NCBI GenBank assembly: GCA_021777845.1
Contig: JAJYDB010000012.1
Coordinates: 1-36,324 of the forward strand
DNA length: 36,324 nucleotides
Source: Planctomycetota bacterium
GTDB taxonomy: Bacteria; Planctomycetota; Planctomycetia; Isosphaerales; Isosphaeraceae
Reading direction: 5' to 3'
In this document: positions 17,151-24,928 of the stretch, piece after piece
Layout of the letters: every line of letters begins with the position of its first letter
Numbering within the stretch: the first letter of the stretch is position 1
The notes under the pieces: generated by a model
What the model saw: the letters and a program-made list of their open reading frames with translations, nothing else
What the model was told of the DNA's origin: nothing
The model's database searches: none
Made by a program: the position numbers and the translations under genes

Positions 17151-18668
17151 TCAACTCAAAGGCACGAGCTGCGCGATCGCGTCTTGGACCTGCTTCATTT
17201 TGATCGGTTTGCCGAGCACGATAAAGCGGTCGTCGGACGGCAGATTCTCTTTCAGCGCGTGCTGCCGCGGCCCGAGCAGAACGAGCGCGTTCAACTCGAA
17301 GCCGTCTTCGCGCGCTTTTTCGTGCATGTCGGTGAGCCACGAGAGCGCCTCGGGGCCGAGGCCGTCGGCGTCGAAGATGACCCCATGCGGCGGATCCTCG
17401 CGAAAACGTTCGGCGGCAACCTCGGCGTCGCGTACGAGGAACACCCGGTAGCCCATGCTTGAAAGCGTCTTGCGAAACGCCTCTTGAATTTCGGGCTGCG
17501 CCTCGACGCAGAGGATGTTCTTCATCGGCTTCGGAGGCTCGTCAAAGTCCTCTTCTTCGAGTTCCTCGACGCGTCGGGTCGCAAAGATCGACTCGGCGTC
17601 GTGCTCGTCCTGCTGCTTTTTCTTCTTCAGGAACCACGCGTCTTCGACCGGCATTTTAAGATGCGCGTCGAAGAGTTCGAGGTCGTGCACGACGTCGTCC
17701 ATCGTTTGGTAGCGCGCCTTCAGGTCGATTTTCATCATCTTTTCGATGATCACGCACAGTTCCTCGTCGGGCGAGTGCCGCTGTTCGGAGAGCGGCTTGA
17801 TCGCGCCGAAGCTGCGTTTGAGCATCTTGGCAAGCGGGTCGCTTGTCTCGACTTCGGGCAAGGGCAACTGACCTGTGAGCATTTGATAGAATACACAACC
17901 GAGGAAATAAATATCCGACCGCGGGTCGCCCTTCGGGCTGCCGCAAGTGCGTTCGAGCGCCGAATAGTCGACGGTGCGCTGGCCGTGCGCCGCCGCCATC
18001 CGCTTTTCGTCGCCCTCGATCGTCGCAAGCCCGAAGTCGACGAGCTTGGCAACGCCGCTCGAAGAAATCAGGATGTTTGTCCCCTTGATGTCGCGGTGCG
18101 TGACGCCGAGGTCAAGCGAGTACTTCAGCGCCCTCGCCAGCCCAATGATGAGCGGCAAGGCCGCCTTCTGGTCGATCCGTTGGCGAATTTTGAGCATTTC
18201 GCGCAGGTTCGAACCCTCGACGTATTCCATCGTCATGTAGTGGCGTTTGTCTTCTTCGCCATAATCATAAATACGCACGATGTTCGGATGTTTCAATCGC
18301 AGGCCGGCCTCGGCCTCTTTGTTAAAGCGTTCGATCGCGCCGGGGTCGCTCACGAAGCGCTGCCGGAGCACTTTCACCGCGACGGGCTTGCCGTCTTTTT
18401 GACGCACGCCGCGATACACCCGCGCAAACGTCCCCTCGGCGATGTGAAAGAGGATCTTGCAGTCGCCGAAAAAGAAGCCTGAATGTTCGCTCTTGAGTAG
18501 TTTTTCGACCTGCCAGCTCGTGAGAAATCCCTTGCGAACGACGGTCCGGACGATCGACTCCCAGGAGCCGTCCTCGGCATCGCAGCGGGCCTCATGGGCT
18601 TGCTCGCGCGTGATCAGTCCGATCATCGCGGAGTGTTCGAGCAGGTTTTCGCCGTCGAGTTCGGTCAT
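17151..18668 (-). CDS. Ser/Thr protein kinase with C-terminal receiver-like domain
   Basis: This 505-aa Hanks-type kinase has no TM segment and is probably cytoplasmic. Residues 1-60 form a leader domain with ITREQA and FLTSWQVEKLL, common in planctomycete kinases. The kinase domain (about 70-340) has the Gly loop IAEGTFARVYRG, Lys99, HRDIKGTN (191-198), DFG (211-213) and RSDIYFLG. An acidic linker (about 345-380) leads to a CheY-like domain (382-503) with Asp433 in IFDADG and Lys487 in LGKP. The receiver lacks part of the acidic pocket (CVEA) and has Leu-Gly at the Thr/Ser switch site, so phosphoryl transfer is doubtful. GAGGAA lies seven nt before the ATG. The fusion links Hanks and two-component styles of signalling. 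Confidence 0.9.
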   Translation of the reverse strand: MTELDGENLLEHSAMIGLITREQAHEARCDAEDGSWESIVRTVVRKGFLTSWQVEKLLKSEHSGFFFGDCKILFHIAEGTFARVYRGVRQKDGKPVAVKVLRQRFVSDPGAIERFNKEAEAGLRLKHPNIVRIYDYGEEDKRHYMTMEYVEGSNLREMLKIRQRIDQKAALPLIIGLARALKYSLDLGVTHRDIKGTNILISSSGVAKLVDFGLATIEGDEKRMAAAHGQRTVDYSALERTCGSPKGDPRSDIYFLGCVFYQMLTGQLPLPEVETSDPLAKMLKRSFGAIKPLSEQRHSPDEELCVIIEKMMKIDLKARYQTMDDVVHDLELFDAHLKMPVEDAWFLKKKKQQDEHDAESIFATRRVEELEEEDFDEPPKPMKNILCVEAQPEIQEAFRKTLSSMGYRVFLVRDAEVAAERFREDPPHGVIFDADGLGPEALSWLTDMHEKAREDGFELNALVLLGPRQHALKENLPSDDRFIVLGKPIKMKQVQDAIAQLVPLS

Positions 18669-18704
18669 GGATCGATTCCTCGGCAGAGGCGCGAAGAGTC
18701 GGCA

Positions 18705-18749
18705 TCAAGGAACGGAAAGAATGAAAGCGCGACTCGCGGCCCGACGCAT
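18705..18749 (-). CDS. Possible 14-aa leader ORF upstream of the kinase gene
   Basis: The minus strand has a consensus AGGAGG (18752-18757) two nt before an ATG at 18749, followed by a 14-codon frame ending TGA at 18705, 36 nt before the kinase ATG. The short spacing (2 nt) makes efficient translation uncertain. It may be chance or a leader peptide that tunes kinase expression. Confidence 0.2.
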   Translation of the reverse strand: MRRAASRAFILSVP

Positions 18750-18890
18750 TGCCTCCTGTATCTTACCATGAGCGGAACGGCCCGCAATCATCGACGCGAT
18801 CTCGCGACGATGCGACGGCGGGCACGCGCCGTCGCCCCGAGCGCGGCTGCACCCGGGGCGATGTCCGGCGTAAGCACGTTTCGTCCGCGC

Positions 18891-20795
18891 TCAGCGCGCG
18901 GCTTGGTCGCGCGGCTTGTCCTGTTTTTGCTTCGTCTGTTGCTCTCGGTGCTTGCGGCCCTCGGCCCGTTGCTTCATGAAGATCTCGAGCAAGTCGTCTT
19001 TTTCGCCCGGCTTGGTCAAGTCTTGATGCTTCTTCGCCAGTGCGAGGAAGCCGATGCACATCTCGTCGGTCGTCGCCTCGCCCCAGCCGACTTCTTTGGG
19101 GGGCTTGTTCGGGTTCCGCGGGTTCGAGGCGGAGTTGTCGAAATGCGCGACGACCTGCAATACCGTTCCCTTCGGAACCTCGATCGGCTGCTCAAAATAA
19201 TAGGTGTTTTGCCAGCCGAAGTCCCAGTCGTCAATCTTGCAGAGGTCTTGGATCCGGCCGTCGGGGAACTTGAGGCGCATCATCATGTCGCGGCCGATCA
19301 TGTGCATGTGCGGGGTGACGCCGTACGCGATCGCGTCGACGGGAATCGGCCACGCGGCCTTCACTTCGACATTCGACGCGCCGGGAGGCAGCTTAAACTG
19401 GGTGTTGATCGCCGCGCCCCAGTGCAGCGTCCTCTGGATCGGCTTCTTCGCGAAGTAGAGGCCGATCCGCGAGCGGTCGGTCTCGGGCTTGCCGCTCGGG
19501 TGGTAATGGACTTGCATGACGACGTCGGCGCCTTTCGGCAGCGAACGGCCGACGCCATCGGGCAGGATGCTCGGCTCCATCCCGGGCGCCCAGCCGCCCA
19601 AATCGCCGACGATTTCGACGTTCGGGCCGGAGAAGCACATGTAACCGGCTTCGGCGTCCTCGGCGTCGCGTTTGCGAGCTTGGCCCGAGGCGTCGACGTA
19701 GCCGATGATGTGGTGCACGACTTTGCGGTTTCCCGGCCGATACTCAATCCCCGCGATGTACATATCTTTCGGCAGGTCGGTCTTGAGGACAAAGCAGCGG
19801 TAAATGTCCTCGCCCTCGGCGGGAATCTTGTAGTCGACGGGCATCTCGACGACGAGGTCGGGCGTGCCGTGCGCCCATTCGTCCTGGAAATGCGGCGGCG
19901 CGGGGAGGTGGGCGAGGTTGCCCGCGGGGGCGCCGGCGTCGGCCCAGGCGACGAGGGTCTTAATCTGTTCCGGCGTGAGCGACTTGTCCGACTTGAATTT
20001 CGGCCCGAAGCCGGGCGACGGCTTCCAGGGCGGCATTTTGTGATCTTCGACGACCGCGGCGAGATCGCCGGCGCGTTTCGCGGCCTGTTCGTAATTCTCG
20101 AGCGAAAACGGACCGACCTGCCCCTTGCGATGGCATTCCTGGCAATGCGTTTGCAAGATCGTCGCGACCTCCTTCGCGTAGGTCGGCGCCTTCGCGTCAA
20201 CCGGCGCCTCGGGGAGCGGGCAGCCGACTGCCTCGACGAACTCGACCGCGGGCGGTTTGCCGGCGAGCAGAGCCGTCACAGCGTCGCGGAGTTCGGCCGT
20301 GTCGGGGTGAGCGTTCCGCTTCAGCGGGCGATCGAGGAACTGGTCGTCGATCCGCCCGTGATAACGCACCTTCCCCTGATCGTCGAGCACGAACGCCTCG
20401 GGCGTCTTCGTCGCGCCCAGACGACGCGCCAGCGACCCGCTCGCGTCGCGCGCCACCGGGATTTTCAGACCAAAATCGCGCGCGTGCGCCGCGAGTTCGT
20501 CGTCGCTCAGGTCGGGGTCGACGCAGATTCCCGCGAACCGCGCCCGCGACGCCGGAAACGTATCGGTCAGTCGGTTGATCGTCGGCGAATACGAATTCGA
20601 GATCGGGCATTCCGAGGAGTAGAAGATCAGGACCGAGACGCCGCCCGCAGGCGCGTCGAGATCGATCATCCGGCCGCCGATGCCGCGGACCGCGCCAAGA
20701 CGAGCCTTCGCCGCGGCCGACGCCGGCGCAATCGCCACCAACACCCCGATCAGTGCGGGCGTCAGTCGAAGTCCGACGCTTTTGAATCGTCCCAT
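18891..20795 (-). CDS. Redoxin / cytochrome c / type II copper monooxygenase fusion, secreted
   Basis: This 634-aa exported protein has three modules. A Sec signal peptide (about 1-28, ending ASAAA) is followed by a thioredoxin-fold redoxin with FYSSECPISNS (Cys63; no CxxC). Next is a monohaem cytochrome-like part, CQECH (218-222) with a possible axial Met in HKMPPW (Met254). The C-terminal half has the copper ligands of peptidylglycine-type, ascorbate-dependent monooxygenases: HH (361-362), VHYHPSG (430-432), PHMHMIG (496-498) and Met579 in TTDEMC. All copper positions appear intact, so a hydroxylase in the periplasm is plausible. Its substrate is unknown. Met 20795 is chosen because the earlier frame lacks a signal. 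The tail is Lys/Gln/Arg-rich. Confidence 0.88.
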   Translation of the reverse strand: MGRFKSVGLRLTPALIGVLVAIAPASAAAKARLGAVRGIGGRMIDLDAPAGGVSVLIFYSSECPISNSYSPTINRLTDTFPASRARFAGICVDPDLSDDELAAHARDFGLKIPVARDASGSLARRLGATKTPEAFVLDDQGKVRYHGRIDDQFLDRPLKRNAHPDTAELRDAVTALLAGKPPAVEFVEAVGCPLPEAPVDAKAPTYAKEVATILQTHCQECHRKGQVGPFSLENYEQAAKRAGDLAAVVEDHKMPPWKPSPGFGPKFKSDKSLTPEQIKTLVAWADAGAPAGNLAHLPAPPHFQDEWAHGTPDLVVEMPVDYKIPAEGEDIYRCFVLKTDLPKDMYIAGIEYRPGNRKVVHHIIGYVDASGQARKRDAEDAEAGYMCFSGPNVEIVGDLGGWAPGMEPSILPDGVGRSLPKGADVVMQVHYHPSGKPETDRSRIGLYFAKKPIQRTLHWGAAINTQFKLPPGASNVEVKAAWPIPVDAIAYGVTPHMHMIGRDMMMRLKFPDGRIQDLCKIDDWDFGWQNTYYFEQPIEVPKGTVLQVVAHFDNSASNPRNPNKPPKEVGWGEATTDEMCIGFLALAKKHQDLTKPGEKDDLLEIFMKQRAEGRKHREQQTKQKQDKPRDQAAR

Positions 20796-21118
20796 CGAAG
20801 TTTGTCCCTGAGTAGGTAAGGCTTGCCGCGGGTGTCGGCCGGGAACTGCTGTTGGTCCGATCACACCCGAATCGAGCCGCGGATTCGCAAGTCTGCGACG
20901 CGCGGGCGGCACAGGCGATCATTAGCCGCGTCCGTCTCGTTATTGTATCGCCGACGTAAAGTCCAAGATACGTTTCGAGCTTCGCGCAATCAACCACAAA
21001 GCATGACTACACAACAGGCACGCGACTTCTTCACGATACTCTCAGTCTTACTCGGCTTCGGTCGCGAAAGTTTCACAATCCGCGCACCGACGGCGGCGTC
21101 GAGAAGCCTCGAACGGCC
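20796..21118. other. Gene-free region upstream of the redoxin fusion gene
   Basis: These 323 nt separate the redoxin fusion (start 20795) from the end of the M48 gene (21119), both on the minus strand. The only promoter-like element noticed is TACAAT on the minus strand (20942-20947), without a convincing -35. No RNA gene or strong hairpin was seen. Confidence 0.4.
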
Positions 21119-22606
21119 TCAACGGCGGCCGTCGAACGAGCCGCTCGACACGGCCGCGACGAAGCACGCGATTAAAACGAGCGCGACTCCCAAACGCAGC
21201 CGCGCCGTGCCTGCCTGAAAGCGGCGTTCGGCGTCGGGGCGATCAACAAGAGTCTCAAGAAAGGCGATTCGCCGCCCGATCGACCCGTGCCGCCAAGAAC
21301 GACGGTCGGTCTCGAGCCCGTTAAGTTCGGCGACGTTCCGCAATGCGTTGACGAAGATGCGGATCCCGACCGGACAGAGCGCCGGCCGCGCCGTCGAAGT
21401 CGCAACGTCGACGGCGTACGGGTCGACGTGCGGGGGACAAGCAGCCCCGCCGCAAGAGACTGCCCGACAACCAAATACGTCCGCCTGACGCTCAAGTCGC
21501 CGCGACAAAAAACCGAACACGAGGAGAAAATAGAGTCCCACGAGCGCGAGCGCAGCCACGGTTTCGACCGAACTCAGCAGCCCGTCGCCCGCGAGTAGTC
21601 CGTCAAGATAGGGCGGCAGCCACGCGAGTGCGTCGGTGACGGCGCGCTCGAAGAGCGCCATCAATCCCAAGCTCGCGAGGAAGAAAAATCCGAAGTAAAG
21701 CAGGTGCCGGTGCGCGATGTGGCCGATCTCGTGCCCGAAGACCGCGGCGATTTGATGTTCGTCCAAACTTTCGATCAGCCCGTCGGTCAGCAGGACGTAA
21801 CGAAACCAAGGCACGGCACCTGTGACTCCGGCGTTGACCAGCACGTGTCCGGTGTCCCAAACAAGGATGTCGGTGCAGCGAAAGCCGTGTCTACGGCAGA
21901 GCCTTTCGAGCCGCGTCCGCAACGGGCCGGGCGGCAACGGAGTGGTTGGCCAGGCGAGGCGGACGAACGCGGGCGAAAGCATCAGCACCACCACGCCGAG
22001 CGCGGCGATCGTCACCGGCTGCGCCCACGGTTCATTCCAAAACGTCGGGAACAAGCGCCGGACCGCCCCCTGCCCGACCGAAAACACCAGTGCGGCCGGC
22101 AGGACGAGTCCCAGCGCCCGCCGCGCCTGTCGCCAGAGATAACGCGTGAGTCCGATGTGCGGGTCGTCCCAATCGCCGCCTAATCGAAGCGCCCGCTCGG
22201 CGGGGTACAGGCCCCACCAGATCGCCAACTGCATCAGGATGTAGGGCGTCACGATCAGCGCGTCGTCGAGCACCAGCGTGCCGCGGAGCCGGAGCCCGCC
22301 GCGGACGACCCCCGGCCAATCCGCCGCGCCGTGAATCGTCCAACTAAACGCGATCAGCGACGCCAGCTCAAATCCGCGGACCGCCGCCGCATGCAGCCTA
22401 CGGACCGCGGCATCCCCCGACCTCGAGCGCCGGACGCCGCGCTGAATTAACAGCGCCGCCGACCGTGCCGTCAGGCCGATGACCAACACGCAGACTGCCG
22501 TCGTACCGAGCTTCGCCGCCAATTCCGGCAAGGCCATGCTGCGGCGACCGTCGGACGTGTCGAATCCGAACGCGACGAACAGCGCGAGCAGCAAAAAAAT
22601 CGGCAT
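21119..22606 (-). CDS. M48-family membrane metalloprotease (Ste24/HtpX-like)
   Basis: This is a zinc protease embedded in the inner membrane, 495 aa. HEIGH (292-296, in VFGHEIGHIAHRH) gives two zinc ligands and the catalytic Glu; Glu372 in LERQAD is the third ligand. Roughly seven hydrophobic segments flank it: an N-terminal signal-like helix, helices near 35-50, 120-135, 165-180 and 200-215, two after the HEIGH near 303-320 and 345-365, and a last one at the C-terminus. This layout resembles Ste24/HtpX proteases that act in membrane-protein quality control. A Cys-rich loop (CGGAACPPH) after the third ligand is unusual. The start has no strong ribosome-binding site. Substrate and regulation are unknown. 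Confidence 0.88.
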   Translation of the reverse strand: MPIFLLLALFVAFGFDTSDGRRSMALPELAAKLGTTAVCVLVIGLTARSAALLIQRGVRRSRSGDAAVRRLHAAAVRGFELASLIAFSWTIHGAADWPGVVRGGLRLRGTLVLDDALIVTPYILMQLAIWWGLYPAERALRLGGDWDDPHIGLTRYLWRQARRALGLVLPAALVFSVGQGAVRRLFPTFWNEPWAQPVTIAALGVVVLMLSPAFVRLAWPTTPLPPGPLRTRLERLCRRHGFRCTDILVWDTGHVLVNAGVTGAVPWFRYVLLTDGLIESLDEHQIAAVFGHEIGHIAHRHLLYFGFFFLASLGLMALFERAVTDALAWLPPYLDGLLAGDGLLSSVETVAALALVGLYFLLVFGFLSRRLERQADVFGCRAVSCGGAACPPHVDPYAVDVATSTARPALCPVGIRIFVNALRNVAELNGLETDRRSWRHGSIGRRIAFLETLVDRPDAERRFQAGTARLRLGVALVLIACFVAAVSSGSFDGRR

Positions 22607-22691
22607 TGCGACGCTTTCGGAGCCTGGAAGGCGAGCGGTTTCGTGGTGTTTGTCCGGGTCGCGGGTGAGGTCAATACGCGGCGACCACCGC

Positions 22692-23381
22692 TCAGTTCAT
22701 CGCCGCCCCGACGATCACGACGCCGATGGTCAGCGTCGCGGGGGCGGCAACACCCTTGACGGCCAGCGACAGCGGCAAGACCGCCGTCCAAGTATTTTTT
22801 TCCTCGTCGTGCACGAGTGCGGGGGGCGCGGACGAGGCGGGGGGAGCGACCATCAGCAACACGGCCGGATGGCTTGACCCCGCGGCCTCGGCGCTGCGTT
22901 CGCGCAGCGTTTTCTGTTCGAGCTTACCGAGGTCTTTGTCCTTGGCCGCTTGGAGCAGGAGCACGTAGTCGCGGAAGACGCTCACACCCAAGTGGTCGCC
23001 GTTCACGGGCTGCAAACCGTAGCGCATCGTGTACAAGCCCTGCGCAATCGCCTGATCGCGATAGTCGCGGCCTTCGCCGGGATAACGGACGACGCCGAGC
23101 ACCTCTCCCTCAGACAAAATCGGGAACCCGACAGCGCCCTGAGGGCCCGACGGAGGACCGCTGGCGGGCGTCGCGGAGCGCATCCAAATCTCGGCGAACG
23201 TCTTCCCGTCGCCGTCGACCACCCGATAGCCCGTCGCATTCAAAACCGCCCGGATCGCCGGAACCGTTTCCGCGGGAGGCGCGGTCTTCAGCGGCTCAAT
23301 TTTGTACTCTTGCCCAATCGCCGCGTAGCTCGCGACCGCGCAGAGTGCAACCCCGAGGCAAACGTCTCGAAACCGCGTCAT
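22692..23381 (-). CDS. Conserved-looking secreted protein, unknown function
   Basis: I do not recognise a named family. The 229-aa product has a Sec signal peptide (MTRFRDVCLGVALCAVASYA, cleavage near residue 24). A compact domain follows, with VVDGDGKTFAEIWMR, LGVVRYPGEGRDYRDQ and GLQPVNGDHLGVSVFRDYV, whose density of Gly, Asp and aromatics suggests a real fold. There is a hydrophobic C-terminal stretch (about 207-227) that could be a TM anchor or a buried strand. GAGGAA about eight nt before the ATG supports the start. It lies 85 nt upstream of the M48 gene on the same strand and may share its transcript, so it could be a partner or substrate (inference). Confidence 0.7.
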   Translation of the reverse strand: MTRFRDVCLGVALCAVASYAAIGQEYKIEPLKTAPPAETVPAIRAVLNATGYRVVDGDGKTFAEIWMRSATPASGPPSGPQGAVGFPILSEGEVLGVVRYPGEGRDYRDQAIAQGLYTMRYGLQPVNGDHLGVSVFRDYVLLLQAAKDKDLGKLEQKTLRERSAEAAGSSHPAVLLMVAPPASSAPPALVHDEEKNTWTAVLPLSLAVKGVAAPATLTIGVVIVGAAMN

Positions 23382-23595
23382 AAGTCGCTTTCCTCGATTC
23401 CCTATTCGTGTTCTTCCAAGATCGCGGCCGGAGAGCCGGGCTCGTCACGTCGCGATCGACCTCGTCACTCGGTCACGGCCTCGGGCACTGCGCGCAGGAG
23501 GGATGAACGCGCCCGCCGAACGGCAACCACAGCCGTCCGCGCATCGGCAAGCGGTGCGCGGACGTACGCCGCGAGATCCGATCGCCGCGCTTGGA

Positions 23596-24303
23596 TCAAT
23601 ACGCAAAATGGCCCACGAAACTGCCGCGGCAGTTCGCGTCGTCCCAGCGGTCTTCAAGCCCGTCGCCCTGGAAAGCGTGCGTGAGCGTATACGCCGGCTT
23701 CACGTCGACTCCCTTCGAGAGGGGCGGATACGCGATCACCTCGTTGCCGCAGGCGTGGTCGCGCTCGTCGAGCGGCCGCGTCACGATCTTCGCCAATCCC
23801 GCCGCCCAGAACGACGCCCGCGGCGTCTGCGGCATCATCTTCATTGCGTGCGAACCCGAGACCGCGGCGTGCCCGCTCGCGACCGCGTGCTCCTCCAGCT
23901 TCAAGCTCAGGTGCGCCACCCGAACCTCAACCACTTGCGAGAGCCGTTCGCCGCCCAACTCCTTCGCCAGCGACACCAGCGCCTCGCGCTGCGCAGCCGT
24001 CGCCTTTTTGTCGACGATCAACACCGACCGCGCATCAGCCGGGTTGTCCTCCGAGAACGTCGAACCGCCGCGCACCGCCGCCGCGACGCACATGCCGCTC
24101 AGGTCAACGCCCTTCCAGCTTCCCGACCGCACCTTCCACGCCATCACCGCCTGCTTGCCGTAAATGAACACTTCGGCGTTCGAGAAGCACGGACCGGTGA
24201 ACACGTCCGCCGTCCGCGACTCGACGTAATCGCCCCGAATGTCGGCCGCGCGAACCGCGAAAGCCGGCAACGCGGCACAAATCACCGCGAGCAATGTGCG
24301 CAT
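23596..24303 (-). CDS. DUF1326-like secreted protein
   Basis: This 235-aa product has a Sec signal peptide (MRTLLAVICAALPAFAVRA, residues 1-19). The mature part opens with DIRGDYVESRTADVFTGPCFSNAEV, resembling DUF1326-type proteins, where Gly-Asp-Tyr and a Cys-containing segment recur; function is unknown. A NEVIAYPPLS segment and two more Cys lie near the C-terminus and could form disulfides. Met 24303 is preferred over the longer frame because AGGGGT lies about eight nt upstream and a strong promoter is 60-100 nt upstream. It is one of the better-expressed candidates in this minus-strand block by promoter quality. Confidence 0.68.
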   Translation of the reverse strand: MRTLLAVICAALPAFAVRAADIRGDYVESRTADVFTGPCFSNAEVFIYGKQAVMAWKVRSGSWKGVDLSGMCVAAAVRGGSTFSEDNPADARSVLIVDKKATAAQREALVSLAKELGGERLSQVVEVRVAHLSLKLEEHAVASGHAAVSGSHAMKMMPQTPRASFWAAGLAKIVTRPLDERDHACGNEVIAYPPLSKGVDVKPAYTLTHAFQGDGLEDRWDDANCRGSFVGHFAY

Positions 24304-24370
24304 GCGTGTTACCCCTAAGGAGTTCGAAAACGACGAAACTTCGCCGGCAACGACGATCAACACCTGTTGG

Positions 24371-24400
24371 ATTATGCGGCCGACGGCAAGAGGGAGTCAA
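24371..24400 (-). promoter_or_regulatory. Strong sigma70-type promoter for the DUF1326-like gene
   Basis: On the minus strand TTGACT (24395-24400, 5 of 6) and CATAAT (24371-24376, 5 of 6) are spaced 18 nt. The transcript would begin near 24364, about 60 nt before the ATG at 24303. This is the best promoter match seen in the window. Confidence 0.6.
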
Positions 24401-24445
24401 GGCGGCGCGCGGCGAATGCAACTCGCGCGGGATGCCGACTTCGTC

Positions 24446-24928
24446 TCAATCCAACGCATCCATGGTCTCGTCGAACGTCGGGTCGTCGCGGGCGTCCTCA
24501 TAGCGAACGAACTCGCCGCGCGGCCGGAGGAGCCCCGCGGGGCCGTCGTACCTCCAGGCGCCGGACTCGTTGATGAAGCGATAGACCGGGCCGACGCGGT
24601 TCGTCGGGCACAGCCAAACGTCGCGACCAGAGCGCCAGACCTGGAAGTTCTTATTGATGTTGCGCGGCAGGCCGATTAGCCCCCCCTCCTTCGCGGGAAG
24701 CAGCGGGTGTGCGGCGAGGAACCGCGTCGAACAAAGTCGGCTTGCGGCGGGTATGTTCTGCGTGTTCGCGGCGTTCAGCAATTCGAGGTACGTTTCGACC
24801 GAGGCGCGCGTCGGCGCGGTCCAGAACGCCAATCCCGCCGTGACGCCGATCACGACGAGCGCAACCAGCCCCGCGATCAACCAGACGCGTCGACTCAGGC
24901 CTTCGTGGGGAGCCTCCGGGCCGCTCAC
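24446..24928 (-). CDS. Small single-TM protein at the end of the GTPase operon
   Basis: This 160-aa product has one N-terminal TM helix (about 16-36) after a short charged cytoplasmic segment, so most of it should be extracytoplasmic. The soluble part begins ASVETYLELLNAANTQNIPAASRLCSTRFLAAHP, resembling NTF2-like lumazine-type helical starts, and ends with an acidic tail. I cannot assign a family with confidence. Its ATG overlaps the stop of the upstream GTPase by 4 nt (24925-24928), so the two are translationally coupled, which points to a role in the same complex. Confidence 0.72.
   Translation of the reverse strand: MSGPEAPHEGLSRRVWLIAGLVALVVIGVTAGLAFWTAPTRASVETYLELLNAANTQNIPAASRLCSTRFLAAHPLLPAKEGGLIGLPRNINKNFQVWRSGRDVWLCPTNRVGPVYRFINESGAWRYDGPAGLLRPRGEFVRYEDARDDPTFDETMDALD

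Noticed and set aside
18594-20819. Very long open frame antisense to the redoxin fusion and kinase genes (741 codons, plus strand)
   Set aside because: High GC leaves few stops in the third-position-antisense frame. The product is Arg/Val/Asp-rich with no motif, while the opposite strand encodes clear domains.
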